DNA of 64,000 nt from Rummeliibacillus sp. POC4 (GTDB lineage Bacteria > Bacillota > Bacilli > Bacillales_A > Planococcaceae), in assembly GCF_003576525.1 (NCBI RefSeq), contig NZ_QWUA01000001.1:46752-110751 (forward strand), read 5' to 3'. A program made the translations under genes and the position numbers. The notes under the pieces are model-generated. The model saw only the letters and a list, made by a program, of their open reading frames with translations, was not told where the DNA came from and ran no database searches. Below, piece after piece: positions 26,969-35,330 of the stretch (position 1 is its first letter; the number at the start of each line of letters is the position of its first letter).

Positions 26969-27295
26969 TTATTGCAATCCTTTAGCGATAATAATAAGTT
27001 TACCTTGATCTAACTCTTTTTCTGCAACAGCTGCTTCTTCTTTGCTTAACCCTATAGCTTCCATTTGGTTGCGAAGTTCGTTTCCACGAGAAACGATAAT
27101 ATTTTTCATCGTATTAAAAAAGCCTTGGTCCTTCATCCCTACTTCAGCAGTTTTGAAAGCATTAGTAATATCTTCTTCACGTTCATCGTAGTGGGCAAAA
27201 ACATAAATACTATCACGTTTAAGACCTTGTGATTCCAACTTCTCAATCTGACTTTTTGCTTGAACTACATTTTCTACAGAAAAATTATGAATCAT
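26969..27295 (-). CDS. yflT: YflT-family general stress protein
   Basis: A 108-residue cytosolic protein of the heat-induced/general stress YflT (GSP17M) family. The pattern of an N-terminal alpha-beta unit, SIYVFAHYDER near residue 30, then SKEEAAVAEKELDQGKLIII before the C-terminus, is typical. GGAGGAG precedes the ATG. B. subtilis yflT belongs to the SigB regulon, and a SigB-like promoter is visible here at 27330. Biochemical role unknown. Confidence 0.85.
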   Translation of the reverse strand: MIHNFSVENVVQAKSQIEKLESQGLKRDSIYVFAHYDEREEDITNAFKTAEVGMKDQGFFNTMKNIIVSRGNELRNQMEAIGLSKEEAAVAEKELDQGKLIIIAKGLQ

Positions 27296-27329
27296 AAGCT
27301 TCTCCTCCTATTTGAATTCTCCTTAAGTT

Positions 27330-27354
27330 ATTCCCAAAAGTGACAAGAATACAC
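27330..27354 (-). promoter_or_regulatory. Candidate SigB promoter of yflT
   Basis: On the minus strand GTGTAT, 13 bases, then GGGAAT, about 40 bases before the start codon. The -10 fits SigB (GGGWAW) exactly; the -35 (consensus GTTTAA) is weaker. Nothing else was identified in 27355-27600. Confidence 0.5.
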
Positions 27355-27613
27355 GTTGTTTTCATATTTTCAGCGTACATCGGTATAAAATATTTTAATC
27401 TACTACCATATATTCACACATAATTCTCTTAAGAAATCATAGTATTAACTAGATTGAATTGATTTCATTATTTTTAAACTTTTTAAATAAAGTTTACTAA
27501 TGGAATTGGGTCTCATATAGATAAATGCATAATATGGATGGAAAATATCTACATTATGTGAAAACTTACTTGATGTGTTTTTAAAAGTATTTTTACAAAG
27601 GAGATGATTTAAC

Positions 27614-29221
27614 ATGATGCAAGCACCGTTAGTATTAACAGATTTCGTAAAGAGGGCAGAGCGTTATTTTCCAAAGAAACTCATTATTTCAAGAACGGCA
27701 GAAAATACGATTCATCGTATAACTTACAAGGAGTTTGGACAACGTACTAGAAAGTTAGCAAAAGCTTTAACGAAATTAGGCATGAAGAGGGGCACAAAGG
27801 TTGGTTCTTTTGCATGGAATCATCATCGACATTTAGAAGCATATTTTGCGGTTCCTTGTGCAGGAGCAGTTCTTCACATGATTAATATCCGTCTCTCACC
27901 AGAACATATTATTTATATTATCAATCATGCAGAAGATGAGATTCTATTAATTGATGGGGATCTATTTCCATTGGTAGAAAAGGCAATTCCAATGTTAAAG
28001 TCAGTAAAACATATTGTCGTCATGCAAGATGGATTAGAACTACCTGAAACAACGCTAGAGAATGTTCATTCATACGAACAATTACTAGCCGATGCGGGAG
28101 AGGATTACGAATTCCCAGAGGACTTAGATGAAAATATGCCAGCTGGGATGTGCTATACAAGTGCAACTACAGGATTTCCTAAGGGCGTTGTTTATACGCA
28201 TCGTAGTTTAGTACTTCACAGTATAGCACTTGGTTTAGCAGATTCACTTGGGATTCGCGAAAGTGATGTGGCTATGCCAGTTGTTCCAATGTTCCATGTA
28301 AATGCATGGGGAATGCCTTTTGCTGCAGTTAATTTTGGAACAACTCAAGTATTACCAGGCCCAATGTTCACGCCAGCATTATTATTAGATTTGATAGAAC
28401 AAGAAAAAGTGACATTAACAGCCGGCGTACCAACAATTTGGCTAGGGGTTTTAAAAGAATTAGAAGGGAATCCTAGAGATATTTCTTCTTTACGTACCAT
28501 TATAAGTGGTGGATCAGCTTCACCGAAAGGTTTGATCAAAGCCTTTGAAGAAAAGTATAACGTACCATTTATCGTAGGCTATGGTATGACAGAAACTTCA
28601 CCGATAGTTAGTTTATCTACCTATACTACTGAAATGGAGCAATGGTCAAAAGAAGAAAAATTAGACATTCGTGCAACACAAGGTTTAACAGTATCTTTGA
28701 TCGAAACTCGTGTTGTAAATGAGACTGGTGAAGTGCCTTGGGACGGAAAGACGATGGGTGAGTTAACAATCAGGGGACCATGGATTGCCGACGAATACTA
28801 TCGTGACGAAAGAACAGCAGAAGCATTTAAAGACGGTTGGTTATATACAGGAGACATCGCAGTCATGACACCTGAAGGTTATATTAAAATAACTGATCGT
28901 GTAAAAGATCTGATTAAGAGTGGGGGAGAATGGATTTCCTCGGTAGATCTTGAAAACGCTTTAATGACACATGAAGATGTGTTTGAAGCAGCCGTTATTG
29001 CGATACCAGATGAAAAATGGCAAGAAAGGCCGTTAGCATGTATCGTTCTAAAAGAAGGAAGAACAACGACAAAAGAACAATTACTTACCTATTTAGAAGG
29101 ACAATTTGCAAAATGGTGGGTACCAGATCATGTAGTTTTCTTAAAGGAAATCCCTAAGACATCTGTTGGGAAATTCCTAAAAGCAAAACTTCGAGAAGAT
29201 TTAAAAAGTCTAAAATTATAA
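27614..29221 (+). CDS. Acyl-CoA synthetase (AMP-forming), medium/long-chain type
   Basis: Activates fatty acids to acyl-CoA through an acyl-adenylate; 535 residues, the usual length. The P-loop-like motif is CYTSATTGFPKGV at about 180-192, with Ala in place of the more common Gly of TSGTTG, as seen in one subgroup of this family. YGMTETSP is at about 320, GWLYTGDIAV near 415, and RVKDLIKSGGEWISS holds the hinge of the C-terminal domain. The near-terminal catalytic lysine sits in PKTSVGKFLKAKLRED. AAAGGAGATG precedes the ATG. Monocistronic with its own terminator. Chain-length preference cannot be told. Confidence 0.9.
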   Translation: MMQAPLVLTDFVKRAERYFPKKLIISRTAENTIHRITYKEFGQRTRKLAKALTKLGMKRGTKVGSFAWNHHRHLEAYFAVPCAGAVLHMINIRLSPEHIIYIINHAEDEILLIDGDLFPLVEKAIPMLKSVKHIVVMQDGLELPETTLENVHSYEQLLADAGEDYEFPEDLDENMPAGMCYTSATTGFPKGVVYTHRSLVLHSIALGLADSLGIRESDVAMPVVPMFHVNAWGMPFAAVNFGTTQVLPGPMFTPALLLDLIEQEKVTLTAGVPTIWLGVLKELEGNPRDISSLRTIISGGSASPKGLIKAFEEKYNVPFIVGYGMTETSPIVSLSTYTTEMEQWSKEEKLDIRATQGLTVSLIETRVVNETGEVPWDGKTMGELTIRGPWIADEYYRDERTAEAFKDGWLYTGDIAVMTPEGYIKITDRVKDLIKSGGEWISSVDLENALMTHEDVFEAAVIAIPDEKWQERPLACIVLKEGRTTTKEQLLTYLEGQFAKWWVPDHVVFLKEIPKTSVGKFLKAKLREDLKSLKL

Positions 29222-29227
29222 AATTAC

Positions 29228-29276
29228 AAAAGAGCAATTTCCTATGTCAACCTGACAGGAAATTGCTCTTTTTTAT
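29228..29276. terminator. Bidirectional terminator between acyl-CoA synthetase and queT
   Basis: AAAAGAGCAATTTCCT pairs with AGGAAATTGCTCTTTT around a 13-base loop and T run. Confidence 0.92.
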
Positions 29277-29282
29277 AAAATA

Positions 29283-29768
29283 CTAATCTATTAATCGACC
29301 AAAGTGAATGCGCTTATTAAGTGCTGATATAACGGGAATTCCGACAGCCATTACAACAAATTCACCAACAGCTACTGTCAACCATGTAAATAGGAATGGT
29401 AGATTTAACGCAAGATTCAACTCAATTGCAATGATGAACATTGTAATCGTGAACACAATTGTATTGAAAATCATGCGAGATAGTTGGCCTTTGATAAAGC
29501 GAGCCGAAAAAATAGTAATGCTAAGTGCTAGAATCGATTGTCCTACACCAAATACTAAATCATACGTTCCAAGTGGTGAGAAAAGATTAGTGACAACTAC
29601 ACCAAGTACAATGCCAATCATATATTTTTTGTTAAAAACAACAAGATGATTGAACATTTCTGATATGCGAAATTGTACATTTGTAAAGCCAAAGGGCGCA
29701 ATAAGCATTGAAACCGCAACGTAAAGAGCGGCAATAATTGCGCTAACTGCTAAAGATTTTGTCTTCAT
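29283..29768 (-). CDS. queT: Queuosine precursor transporter QueT (ECF S component)
   Basis: Substrate-specific membrane subunit of an energy-coupling-factor importer for preQ1/preQ0, 161 residues with five to six hydrophobic segments. The QueT family opening is visible as ALYVAVSMLIAPFGFTNVQF followed by RISEMFNHL, and GTYDLVFGVGQS lies near residue 68. The ECF ATPase and T subunits are not nearby, as usual for shared modules. A preQ1 riboswitch lies in its leader, which supports the substrate directly. Confidence 0.92.
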   Translation of the reverse strand: MKTKSLAVSAIIAALYVAVSMLIAPFGFTNVQFRISEMFNHLVVFNKKYMIGIVLGVVVTNLFSPLGTYDLVFGVGQSILALSITIFSARFIKGQLSRMIFNTIVFTITMFIIAIELNLALNLPFLFTWLTVAVGEFVVMAVGIPVISALNKRIHFGRLID

Positions 29769-29778
29769 TATTAAGTTC

Positions 29779-29818
29779 CCCCTAGTTTTTTTTACGTGGG
29801 ATGGTCTCGAACCACGTT
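29779..29818 (-). promoter_or_regulatory. preQ1 class I riboswitch upstream of queT
   Basis: On the minus strand: P1 strand ACGTGG, loop TTCGAGACCATC, P1 return CCACGT, then an A-rich stretch and ACTAGGGGGAAC, 50 bases in all before the ATG. This matches the compact preQ1-I layout. The AGGGGG ribosome site lies directly after the A-rich tail, so control of translation is likely. Confidence 0.88.
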
Positions 29819-29943
29819 ACTTTTAATCAACCAAAAATCAATTTTAAATCTATGAAAATAGAATGTCAAACTTTCATTAATTAAAAGAGTGATTAAATAG
29901 GCTATTGAGTACATTAAAAAATTCACAAATTAGACACAAATTA

Positions 29944-30008
29944 AAGGAGGACTCCGGAACTCCTTATACGCCAATGATTCAACGGGTTGAAGCGCTAAAG
30001 TTTGGCGT
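29944..30008. other. Two adjacent hairpins upstream of the TrpX-type operon, unknown element
   Basis: First stem AAGGAG (29944-29949) with CTCCTT (29960-29965). Second stem ACGCCAA (29968-29974) with TTGGCGT (30002-30008), containing an inner TTCAA-CGGG-TTGAA hairpin (29978-29991). The promoter of the next gene starts 30 bases later, so the element is not in that leader. It is more GC-rich than its surroundings. It matches no RNA class that I recognise. Confidence 0.4.
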
Positions 30009-30037
30009 CTTAAAGTTTTCAAATATTCTAAATATTA

Positions 30038-30066
30038 TTGACTATTGTAAGAGCATTCTGTAATAT
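30038..30066 (+). promoter_or_regulatory. Promoter of the TrpX-type ABC operon
   Basis: TTGACT, a 17-base spacer and TAATAT, about 47 bases before the lipoprotein start. Confidence 0.7.
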
Positions 30067-30112
30067 TACAATAATTCTTTATTATATAGAAGAAAAATAG
30101 GGGGATTGCTAT

Positions 30113-31117
30113 ATGAAGAAAACAAAAAAGTATGTATTACTTTTAATAACAGCTATAGTCGTTTTAGCCTTAGCAGCATGTGGTAGCAAAAATGATTCAT
30201 CATCTAACAAAGAAGATTCAAATGCAGGGGCAGATAGCAAAACATATAAAGTTGGTATAACACAAATAGTGGAGCATCCATCATTAAACGAAGCTACAAA
30301 AGGATTTAAAGCAGCACTAAAAGATGCTGGTTTAAAAGTTGAGTATCAAACAGAAATTGCGCAAGGCGATCAAAGTGTTAATACAACAGCAGCTAATAAT
30401 TTAGTAGGCAGCGGAGCGGATTTGATCTTTGCAAATTCAACACCAAGTGCTCAAGCTGTAGCAGCAGCAACATCTGATATCCCAATTGTGTTCACATCAG
30501 TAACAGATGCAGTAGGGGCAGAATTAGTTAAATCAATGGAAAAACCAGGTGGTAACGTAACAGGAACGGTAGATACACATCCTGAAGCAATTCCAGATAC
30601 TGTGAAGTTCTTATCCGAACAATTAGGGGCTAAAAAAGTAGGAATGGTATTTAACTCTGGTGAACAAAATTCACGAGTACAAGTTGATAGAGTGAAAAAG
30701 GAAGCAAAAAATGCTGGAATTACAATAGTAGAAGCATCTGCATCTACATCAGCGGAGGTAAAACAAGCGACAGAATCACTAGTTAGTAAAGTTGATGCAA
30801 TTTACATTATTACTGATAACACAGTAGTATCAGCTCTTGAATCTGTATTAGATGTAGCAAATGACAAGAAAATTCCTGTCATGGTAGGGGAATTAGATTC
30901 AGTAGCACGCGGTGGTCTTGGAGCATACGGTTTCAGTTATTATGATATTGGTTATGAAGCTGGACAAAAAGCTGTAGAAATTCTAAAGGATGGTAAAAAG
31001 CCAGCAGATATTCCTGTAGCATACCCTGCAAACTTAAAGTTGGAAATTAACAAAACAACAGCAGATAAAATTGGCGTAGACATTAAAGAAGAATGGAAAG
31101 CAGAAGTAGTTAAATAG
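30113..31117 (+). CDS. ABC transporter substrate-binding lipoprotein, TrpX type
   Basis: A 334-residue lipoprotein; the signal peptide ends with LALAAC and Cys23 is the lipid site, followed by a Ser/Asn/Asp-rich linker. The mature domain has the periplasmic-binding fold features of the ABC_sub_bind family: VGITQIVEHPSLNEATKGF, ANSTPSAQAVAAAT and VFTSVTDAVGAEL. In streptococci this family (TrpX) is tied to tryptophan, but no T-box or trp gene is visible here, so the substrate is open. First gene of three with permease and ATPase. Confidence 0.88.
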   Translation: MKKTKKYVLLLITAIVVLALAACGSKNDSSSNKEDSNAGADSKTYKVGITQIVEHPSLNEATKGFKAALKDAGLKVEYQTEIAQGDQSVNTTAANNLVGSGADLIFANSTPSAQAVAAATSDIPIVFTSVTDAVGAELVKSMEKPGGNVTGTVDTHPEAIPDTVKFLSEQLGAKKVGMVFNSGEQNSRVQVDRVKKEAKNAGITIVEASASTSAEVKQATESLVSKVDAIYIITDNTVVSALESVLDVANDKKIPVMVGELDSVARGGLGAYGFSYYDIGYEAGQKAVEILKDGKKPADIPVAYPANLKLEINKTTADKIGVDIKEEWKAEVVK

Positions 31118-31133
31118 ATTGGAGATGATTCAT

Positions 31134-32156
31134 GTGTTTACAGCAATTTTTGGCTCAGTGGAGCAAGGGATCATCTACGCTATTATGGCACTCGGAGTGT
31201 ATCTAACATTCCGAGTGTTAGATTTTCCTGATTTAACAGTAGACGGCAGTTTTGTAACAGGTGCCGCAACCGCAGCAACAATGATTACACTAGGATACAA
31301 TCCGATTATTTCCACATTATGTGCAACATTAGCTGGCTTTGTTGCCGGTTCAATTACAGGCCTCCTACACACTAAAGCAAAAATCAATCCACTACTATCA
31401 GGGATATTAATGATGATTGCTTTATACTCCATTAACTTGCGAATTATGGGATTGACTATAGATACAGCTGTTGGACGCCCGAATATTCCACTCGCAAACT
31501 CAGATTCACTTTTTACTCTATTTTTTGGATTTTGGGAAAAGCTTGGAATAGATACTGCTTTAAACAACATGTTACTAAGCTTAGGTGTAGAACATGTTCC
31601 GAATACATGGGGCACAATTTTTATCATGTTCGTTTTGACATTTGCGATTAAGTTTACCTTCGACTGGTTCTTAAAAACAGAAGTGGGTTTAGCAATTCGT
31701 GCAACAGGAGATAACGACAAGATGATTCGTAGTTTCTCTGCAAATACAGATACACTAGTGATTTTAGGGTTAGGTTTATCCAATGGACTGGTTGCACTAT
31801 CAGGCGCTCTAATTGCACAATATGGTAAATTTGCTGATGTTGGAATGGGAATCGGCATGATCGTTATTGGTTTAGCTTCTGTTATTATTGGGGAAGCCAT
31901 TTTCGGAACAAAGACAATCGTTCGTACAACATTTGCTGTCATTTTCGGTGCGATTATTTATCGAATTGTTCTTGCATTAGCATTACAAGTAGAGTTTTTA
32001 GATACAGGAGATATGAAGTTAATCACAGCAATTATAGTTGTCATAGCATTAGTAGTACCAACGCTTCGAAAAAAACGGAAAGACAAGGTTCGAAAAGCAA
32101 AACGTCGTGCAGAACGTGCTTTAGCAGAAAGACGGGAGGCGAAGACAATTGCTTAA
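31134..32156 (+). CDS. ABC transporter permease, TrpY type
   Basis: Permease of the branched-chain-type fold, 340 residues with about nine hydrophobic segments. Typical marks are LTFRVLDFPDLTVDGSF near the start and GLAIRATGDNDKMIRSF near residue 185. GTG at 31134 is chosen because GGAG lies nine bases upstream; the in-frame TTG at 31119 has none. The C-terminus is strongly basic and cytosolic. It overlaps the ATPase gene by eight bases. Confidence 0.88.
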   Translation: MFTAIFGSVEQGIIYAIMALGVYLTFRVLDFPDLTVDGSFVTGAATAATMITLGYNPIISTLCATLAGFVAGSITGLLHTKAKINPLLSGILMMIALYSINLRIMGLTIDTAVGRPNIPLANSDSLFTLFFGFWEKLGIDTALNNMLLSLGVEHVPNTWGTIFIMFVLTFAIKFTFDWFLKTEVGLAIRATGDNDKMIRSFSANTDTLVILGLGLSNGLVALSGALIAQYGKFADVGMGIGMIVIGLASVIIGEAIFGTKTIVRTTFAVIFGAIIYRIVLALALQVEFLDTGDMKLITAIIVVIALVVPTLRKKRKDKVRKAKRRAERALAERREAKTIA

Positions 32157-32946
32157 CCTAAAAGGAATCAACAAAATCTTCAATGAAGCAACGCCCGATG
32201 AAAAAGTAGCTCTAGATAATATTACTCTAGACTTAAAAGAAGGGGATTTTGTCACGGTTATTGGTAGTAACGGTGCTGGAAAGTCAACAATGATGAACAT
32301 GATTTCCGGAGCTTTACTTCCTGACTTTGGGCATATAAAAATTGATGGTAAAGATGTAACAAGATTACCAGAATATAAACGTTCACAATTTATAGGTCGT
32401 GTATTCCAAGATCCAATGGCAGGAACAGCGCCAACGATGACAATCGAGGAGAACCTTGCCATTGCGTATTCGCGTCATCAAAAACGTTCACTACGTATTG
32501 GTGTAAATAAAAAACGTAGAGAATTTTTTAAAGAATCTTTAGCAACCTTACATTTAAATCTAGAAAATCGCTTAAATGCGAAGGTCGGTCTTTTATCAGG
32601 TGGGGAACGCCAAGCATTATCACTATTAATGGCAACTTTTACTAAGCCTAATATTCTCTTGCTTGATGAACATACAGCGGCACTTGATCCATCAAGAGCG
32701 GAACTAATCACGAATCTTACTAAACAACTTGTTGAAAAAGATAACCTAACTACATTAATGGTAACGCATAATATGCAACAAGCCATTGACTTAGGAAATC
32801 GACTAATTATGATGGATAAGGGACAAATCATTTTAGAAGTAGAACCATCAGCGAAAAAAGATTTACAAATCGATGATTTAATGGCCGAATTCCAACGTAT
32901 ACGTGGAGAGAAAATGGTGTCAGATCGAACTCTATTAAGTGTTTAA
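32149..32946 (+). CDS. ABC transporter ATP-binding protein, TrpZ type
   Basis: ATPase of 265 residues with Walker A IGSNGAGKSTMMN, a signature loop LLSGGERQALSLL, Walker B ILLLDEHTAALDP and the switch histidine in MVTHNMQQ. It starts with TTG inside the permease gene, nine bases after GGGAGGCG. The DEHTAALDP box is typical of this uncharacterised ABC family that goes with TrpX/TrpY. The operon ends here with a terminator. Confidence 0.9.
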   Translation: MLNLKGINKIFNEATPDEKVALDNITLDLKEGDFVTVIGSNGAGKSTMMNMISGALLPDFGHIKIDGKDVTRLPEYKRSQFIGRVFQDPMAGTAPTMTIEENLAIAYSRHQKRSLRIGVNKKRREFFKESLATLHLNLENRLNAKVGLLSGGERQALSLLMATFTKPNILLLDEHTAALDPSRAELITNLTKQLVEKDNLTTLMVTHNMQQAIDLGNRLIMMDKGQIILEVEPSAKKDLQIDDLMAEFQRIRGEKMVSDRTLLSV

Positions 32947-32958
32947 TAAGGAGAAATA

Positions 32959-33002
32959 CCGGTGACTTTCTGTTTTACTTTGAACGGAAAGTCGCCTTTT
33001 TC
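32959..33002 (+). terminator. Terminator of the TrpX-type operon
   Basis: GGTGACTTTC pairs with GGAAAGTCGCC, followed by TTTTT. The following 200 bases (33003-33200) hold nothing recognisable; a CCGTTATAAT -10 lies at 33207-33216. Confidence 0.8.
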
Positions 33003-33269
33003 TCTATTTTTTACATGATTTGTTTGAAATTGAAACCGTGCACCCGAAAATCGTCTTTCTAGAAAGGAAATTTATGCTTTTAAATAAAAAACTTAATATT
33101 AAATCGAATCGCTCATACTCATACGCCTAAGAAAATGAATTATTATAGCCTAAAGGATATAATTAAATTAAGTTTAATAAACAAAAAAGGTCCTGCAAAC
33201 AAATATCCGTTATAATAGAATAAATTCAGTTACCATTAACGAATCTACCAAGAGTCGAGGAGCATTCAT

Positions 33270-33800
33270 ATGAATAAATTTTTGCCAAATTTATGGAGTA
33301 CACTTTTATTATTAGTCGTAGGCTTTTTAACAATTGTTGGTGCTATTGCTCAAATTGCTAACAATCCGGATTTAACTAGTTGGACATGGCGTCAATTTGT
33401 TATGCTTTTTGTTGGAATATGTGTTTATTTTTCATTTTCATTTTTAGGCTTTTATTATTTGATTGCTCGTATAAAGAAACGTGGGATTTGCTGGGACGAT
33501 GAAGGGGTTAAGATAGATTTTAGTCATCATAAAATCTATTGGTATGAAATTGAAGATATACAATGCATAAATCATCCTGGCATTGGTAGATCAACGGTTA
33601 TTTCTACATCGGAAAAGTATGGAAAAGACATCCAAAAGCGCCTTAGTAAATGGAACCCGACAGTGTCTGGTTACTCTTTTGATATATTTTGGGTTAGCGT
33701 ACAAAATGCTAAAACGATGCATGAACAGCTTCTAAATGAGTTTGAAAATCATAAAAAAAGTAAAGTATCAGCATTTCATAACAACTATTCAATACAGTAA
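33270..33800 (+). CDS. Hypothetical membrane protein with a C-terminal PH-like domain
   Basis: A 176-residue protein with two membrane helices (about 9-30 and 42-66) followed by a cytosolic beta-rich part (DDEGVKIDFSHHKIYWYEIEDIQ) that resembles bacterial PH-like domains seen after paired helices. The assignment of that domain is by pattern only. AGTCGAGGAG precedes the ATG. Single gene between terminators; function unknown. Confidence 0.7.
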   Translation: MNKFLPNLWSTLLLLVVGFLTIVGAIAQIANNPDLTSWTWRQFVMLFVGICVYFSFSFLGFYYLIARIKKRGICWDDEGVKIDFSHHKIYWYEIEDIQCINHPGIGRSTVISTSEKYGKDIQKRLSKWNPTVSGYSFDIFWVSVQNAKTMHEQLLNEFENHKKSKVSAFHNNYSIQ

Positions 33801-33838
33801 AACCTCCAAAGATCATGGCTTCTTTGGAGGTTTTGTTA
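33799..33838. terminator. Bidirectional terminator between the PH-like protein gene and ilvA
   Basis: AAAACCTCCAAAG pairs with CTTTGGAGGTTTT around a 10-base loop. Confidence 0.9.
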
Positions 33839-33888
33839 CGTTACGTAGGAAGATTTCAATTTGTTTTATTTAAAGTTAAGCTACATAC

Positions 33889-35148
33889 TTATACTAATAA
33901 TGCAAATAGTGTACTATCATTGTTTACTTCTTTGAAAGAAAATCCATTATGCTTCATGCGATCGAGTAATCCTGCATAATCTTCAGGATTTTTTAATTCG
34001 ATGCCTACTAGTGCAGGACCACTTTCTTTATTATTTTTCTTTGTATATTCAAAGGTTGTAATATCATCCTCTGGTCCTAATACTTCCGTTAGGAATTGGC
34101 GAAGTGCACCAGCTCGTTGTGGAAAACTAACAAGGAAATAATATAATAATCCTTCATGAATAAGTGATTTTTCTTTTATCTCTTGCATACGACTAATATC
34201 ATTGTTACCGCCACTAATGATACAAACAACAGATTTGCCTTTAATTTGATCTTTATAATAATCGAGTGCAGCAACAGGTAGAGCACCAGCAGGCTCTGCA
34301 ATAATTGCGTGCTTATTATATAAATCTAAAATTGTCGTACAATCTTTTCCCTCAGGTACTGTAACAATATCGTCTACATACTTTTTACAAATCTCAAATG
34401 TTTTTTCTCCAACACATTGAACAGCTGCTCCATCCACGAACTTATCAATATGAGGTAACTCGACTGGATGACCTTCAGCAAGAGCTTCTTTCATACTTGC
34501 TGCACCAGCAGGTTCAACACCAATAATAGAGGATTGTGGTGAAAGATTTTTAACGTACGCAGAGATTCCGGAGATTAGTCCGCCGCCCCCAATACTAGCA
34601 AATACAAAATCAAGTGGCTCTTCAATATCATTCATCACTTCCACAGCAACTGTACCTTGTCCGGCAATAATATCTGCATCATCGAATGGATGGATGAAAA
34701 TATGACCATCTGCATCAGAAAACTCCATTGCACTTTTCGCGGAATCATCGAAAGTATCTCCAGCTAAAATAATTTCGACGAATTCACGACCAAACATCCT
34801 TACTTGATCAATCTTTTGCTTTGGTGTGGTTGTTGGCATGAAAATATGCCCGTAAATGCCTAAATGTGCACAAGCATAAGCTACACCTTGTGCATGATTT
34901 CCTGCACTTGCACAAACAACACCTTTTTCACGTGCTTGTTCTTCGATTGTTTTAATTTTATAGTAGGCCCCGCGAAGTTTAAACGAGCGAACATGTTGTA
35001 AATCTTCACGTTTTAAGTAAACATTACTTTCATATTTTTCTGATAAATATTCATTCTTTTGTAAAGGTGTATGTACGACGACATCCTTCAAAAATTGATA
35101 GGCGATTAGTACGTTTTCCACCTGTACAGTTTTGTCTTGTACAGTCAC
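33889..35148 (-). CDS. ilvA: Threonine ammonia-lyase (threonine dehydratase), biosynthetic
   Basis: PLP enzyme that turns threonine into 2-oxobutyrate and ammonia, first step to isoleucine. The 419-residue product has the PLP lysine at about 57 in SFKLRGAYYK, the phosphate-binding loop SIGGGGLISG, ISGGNND, and a C-terminal ACT-like regulatory domain with PQRAGALRQFL and EDYAGLLDRM. GTG at 35148 is the start, seven bases after GGGAGG; the open frame begins five codons earlier within that site. It stands alone, away from other ilv genes, and no T-box is visible. Confidence 0.93.
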   Translation of the reverse strand: MTVQDKTVQVENVLIAYQFLKDVVVHTPLQKNEYLSEKYESNVYLKREDLQHVRSFKLRGAYYKIKTIEEQAREKGVVCASAGNHAQGVAYACAHLGIYGHIFMPTTTPKQKIDQVRMFGREFVEIILAGDTFDDSAKSAMEFSDADGHIFIHPFDDADIIAGQGTVAVEVMNDIEEPLDFVFASIGGGGLISGISAYVKNLSPQSSIIGVEPAGAASMKEALAEGHPVELPHIDKFVDGAAVQCVGEKTFEICKKYVDDIVTVPEGKDCTTILDLYNKHAIIAEPAGALPVAALDYYKDQIKGKSVVCIISGGNNDISRMQEIKEKSLIHEGLLYYFLVSFPQRAGALRQFLTEVLGPEDDITTFEYTKKNNKESGPALVGIELKNPEDYAGLLDRMKHNGFSFKEVNNDSTLFALLV

Positions 35149-35290
35149 ATTAAAACCTCCCACTTTCTGTAAGATTCAAAAGAGTTTAACTAATTATAGC
35201 TCTAAAAATCCGAAATTTTAAGTCAATTCTAAATATTTTATATAATAATTACAAAAATGATGAAAAAGGTTATACGAACGATATTTTCGT

Positions 35291-35296
35291 TATAAT
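35291..35296 (+). promoter_or_regulatory. -10 element of the helicase promoter
   Basis: TATAAT in the context TTCGTTATAATAG, 35 bases before the start. An inverted repeat AACGA/TCGTT overlaps it. Confidence 0.5.
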
Positions 35297-35330
35297 AGAA
35301 AGAACATAATAAGAGGAAGGTTAGTGCAGT

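Noticed and set aside
29968..30008. tRNA-like structure upstream of the TrpX-type operon
   Set aside because: It has a TTCAA-type loop and stems but no acceptor stem, anticodon arm or CCA-compatible 3' end of tRNA length.
35149..35290. T-box leader upstream of ilvA
   Set aside because: No AGGGTGGNACCGCG box or specifier stem is present, and the gap is too short.
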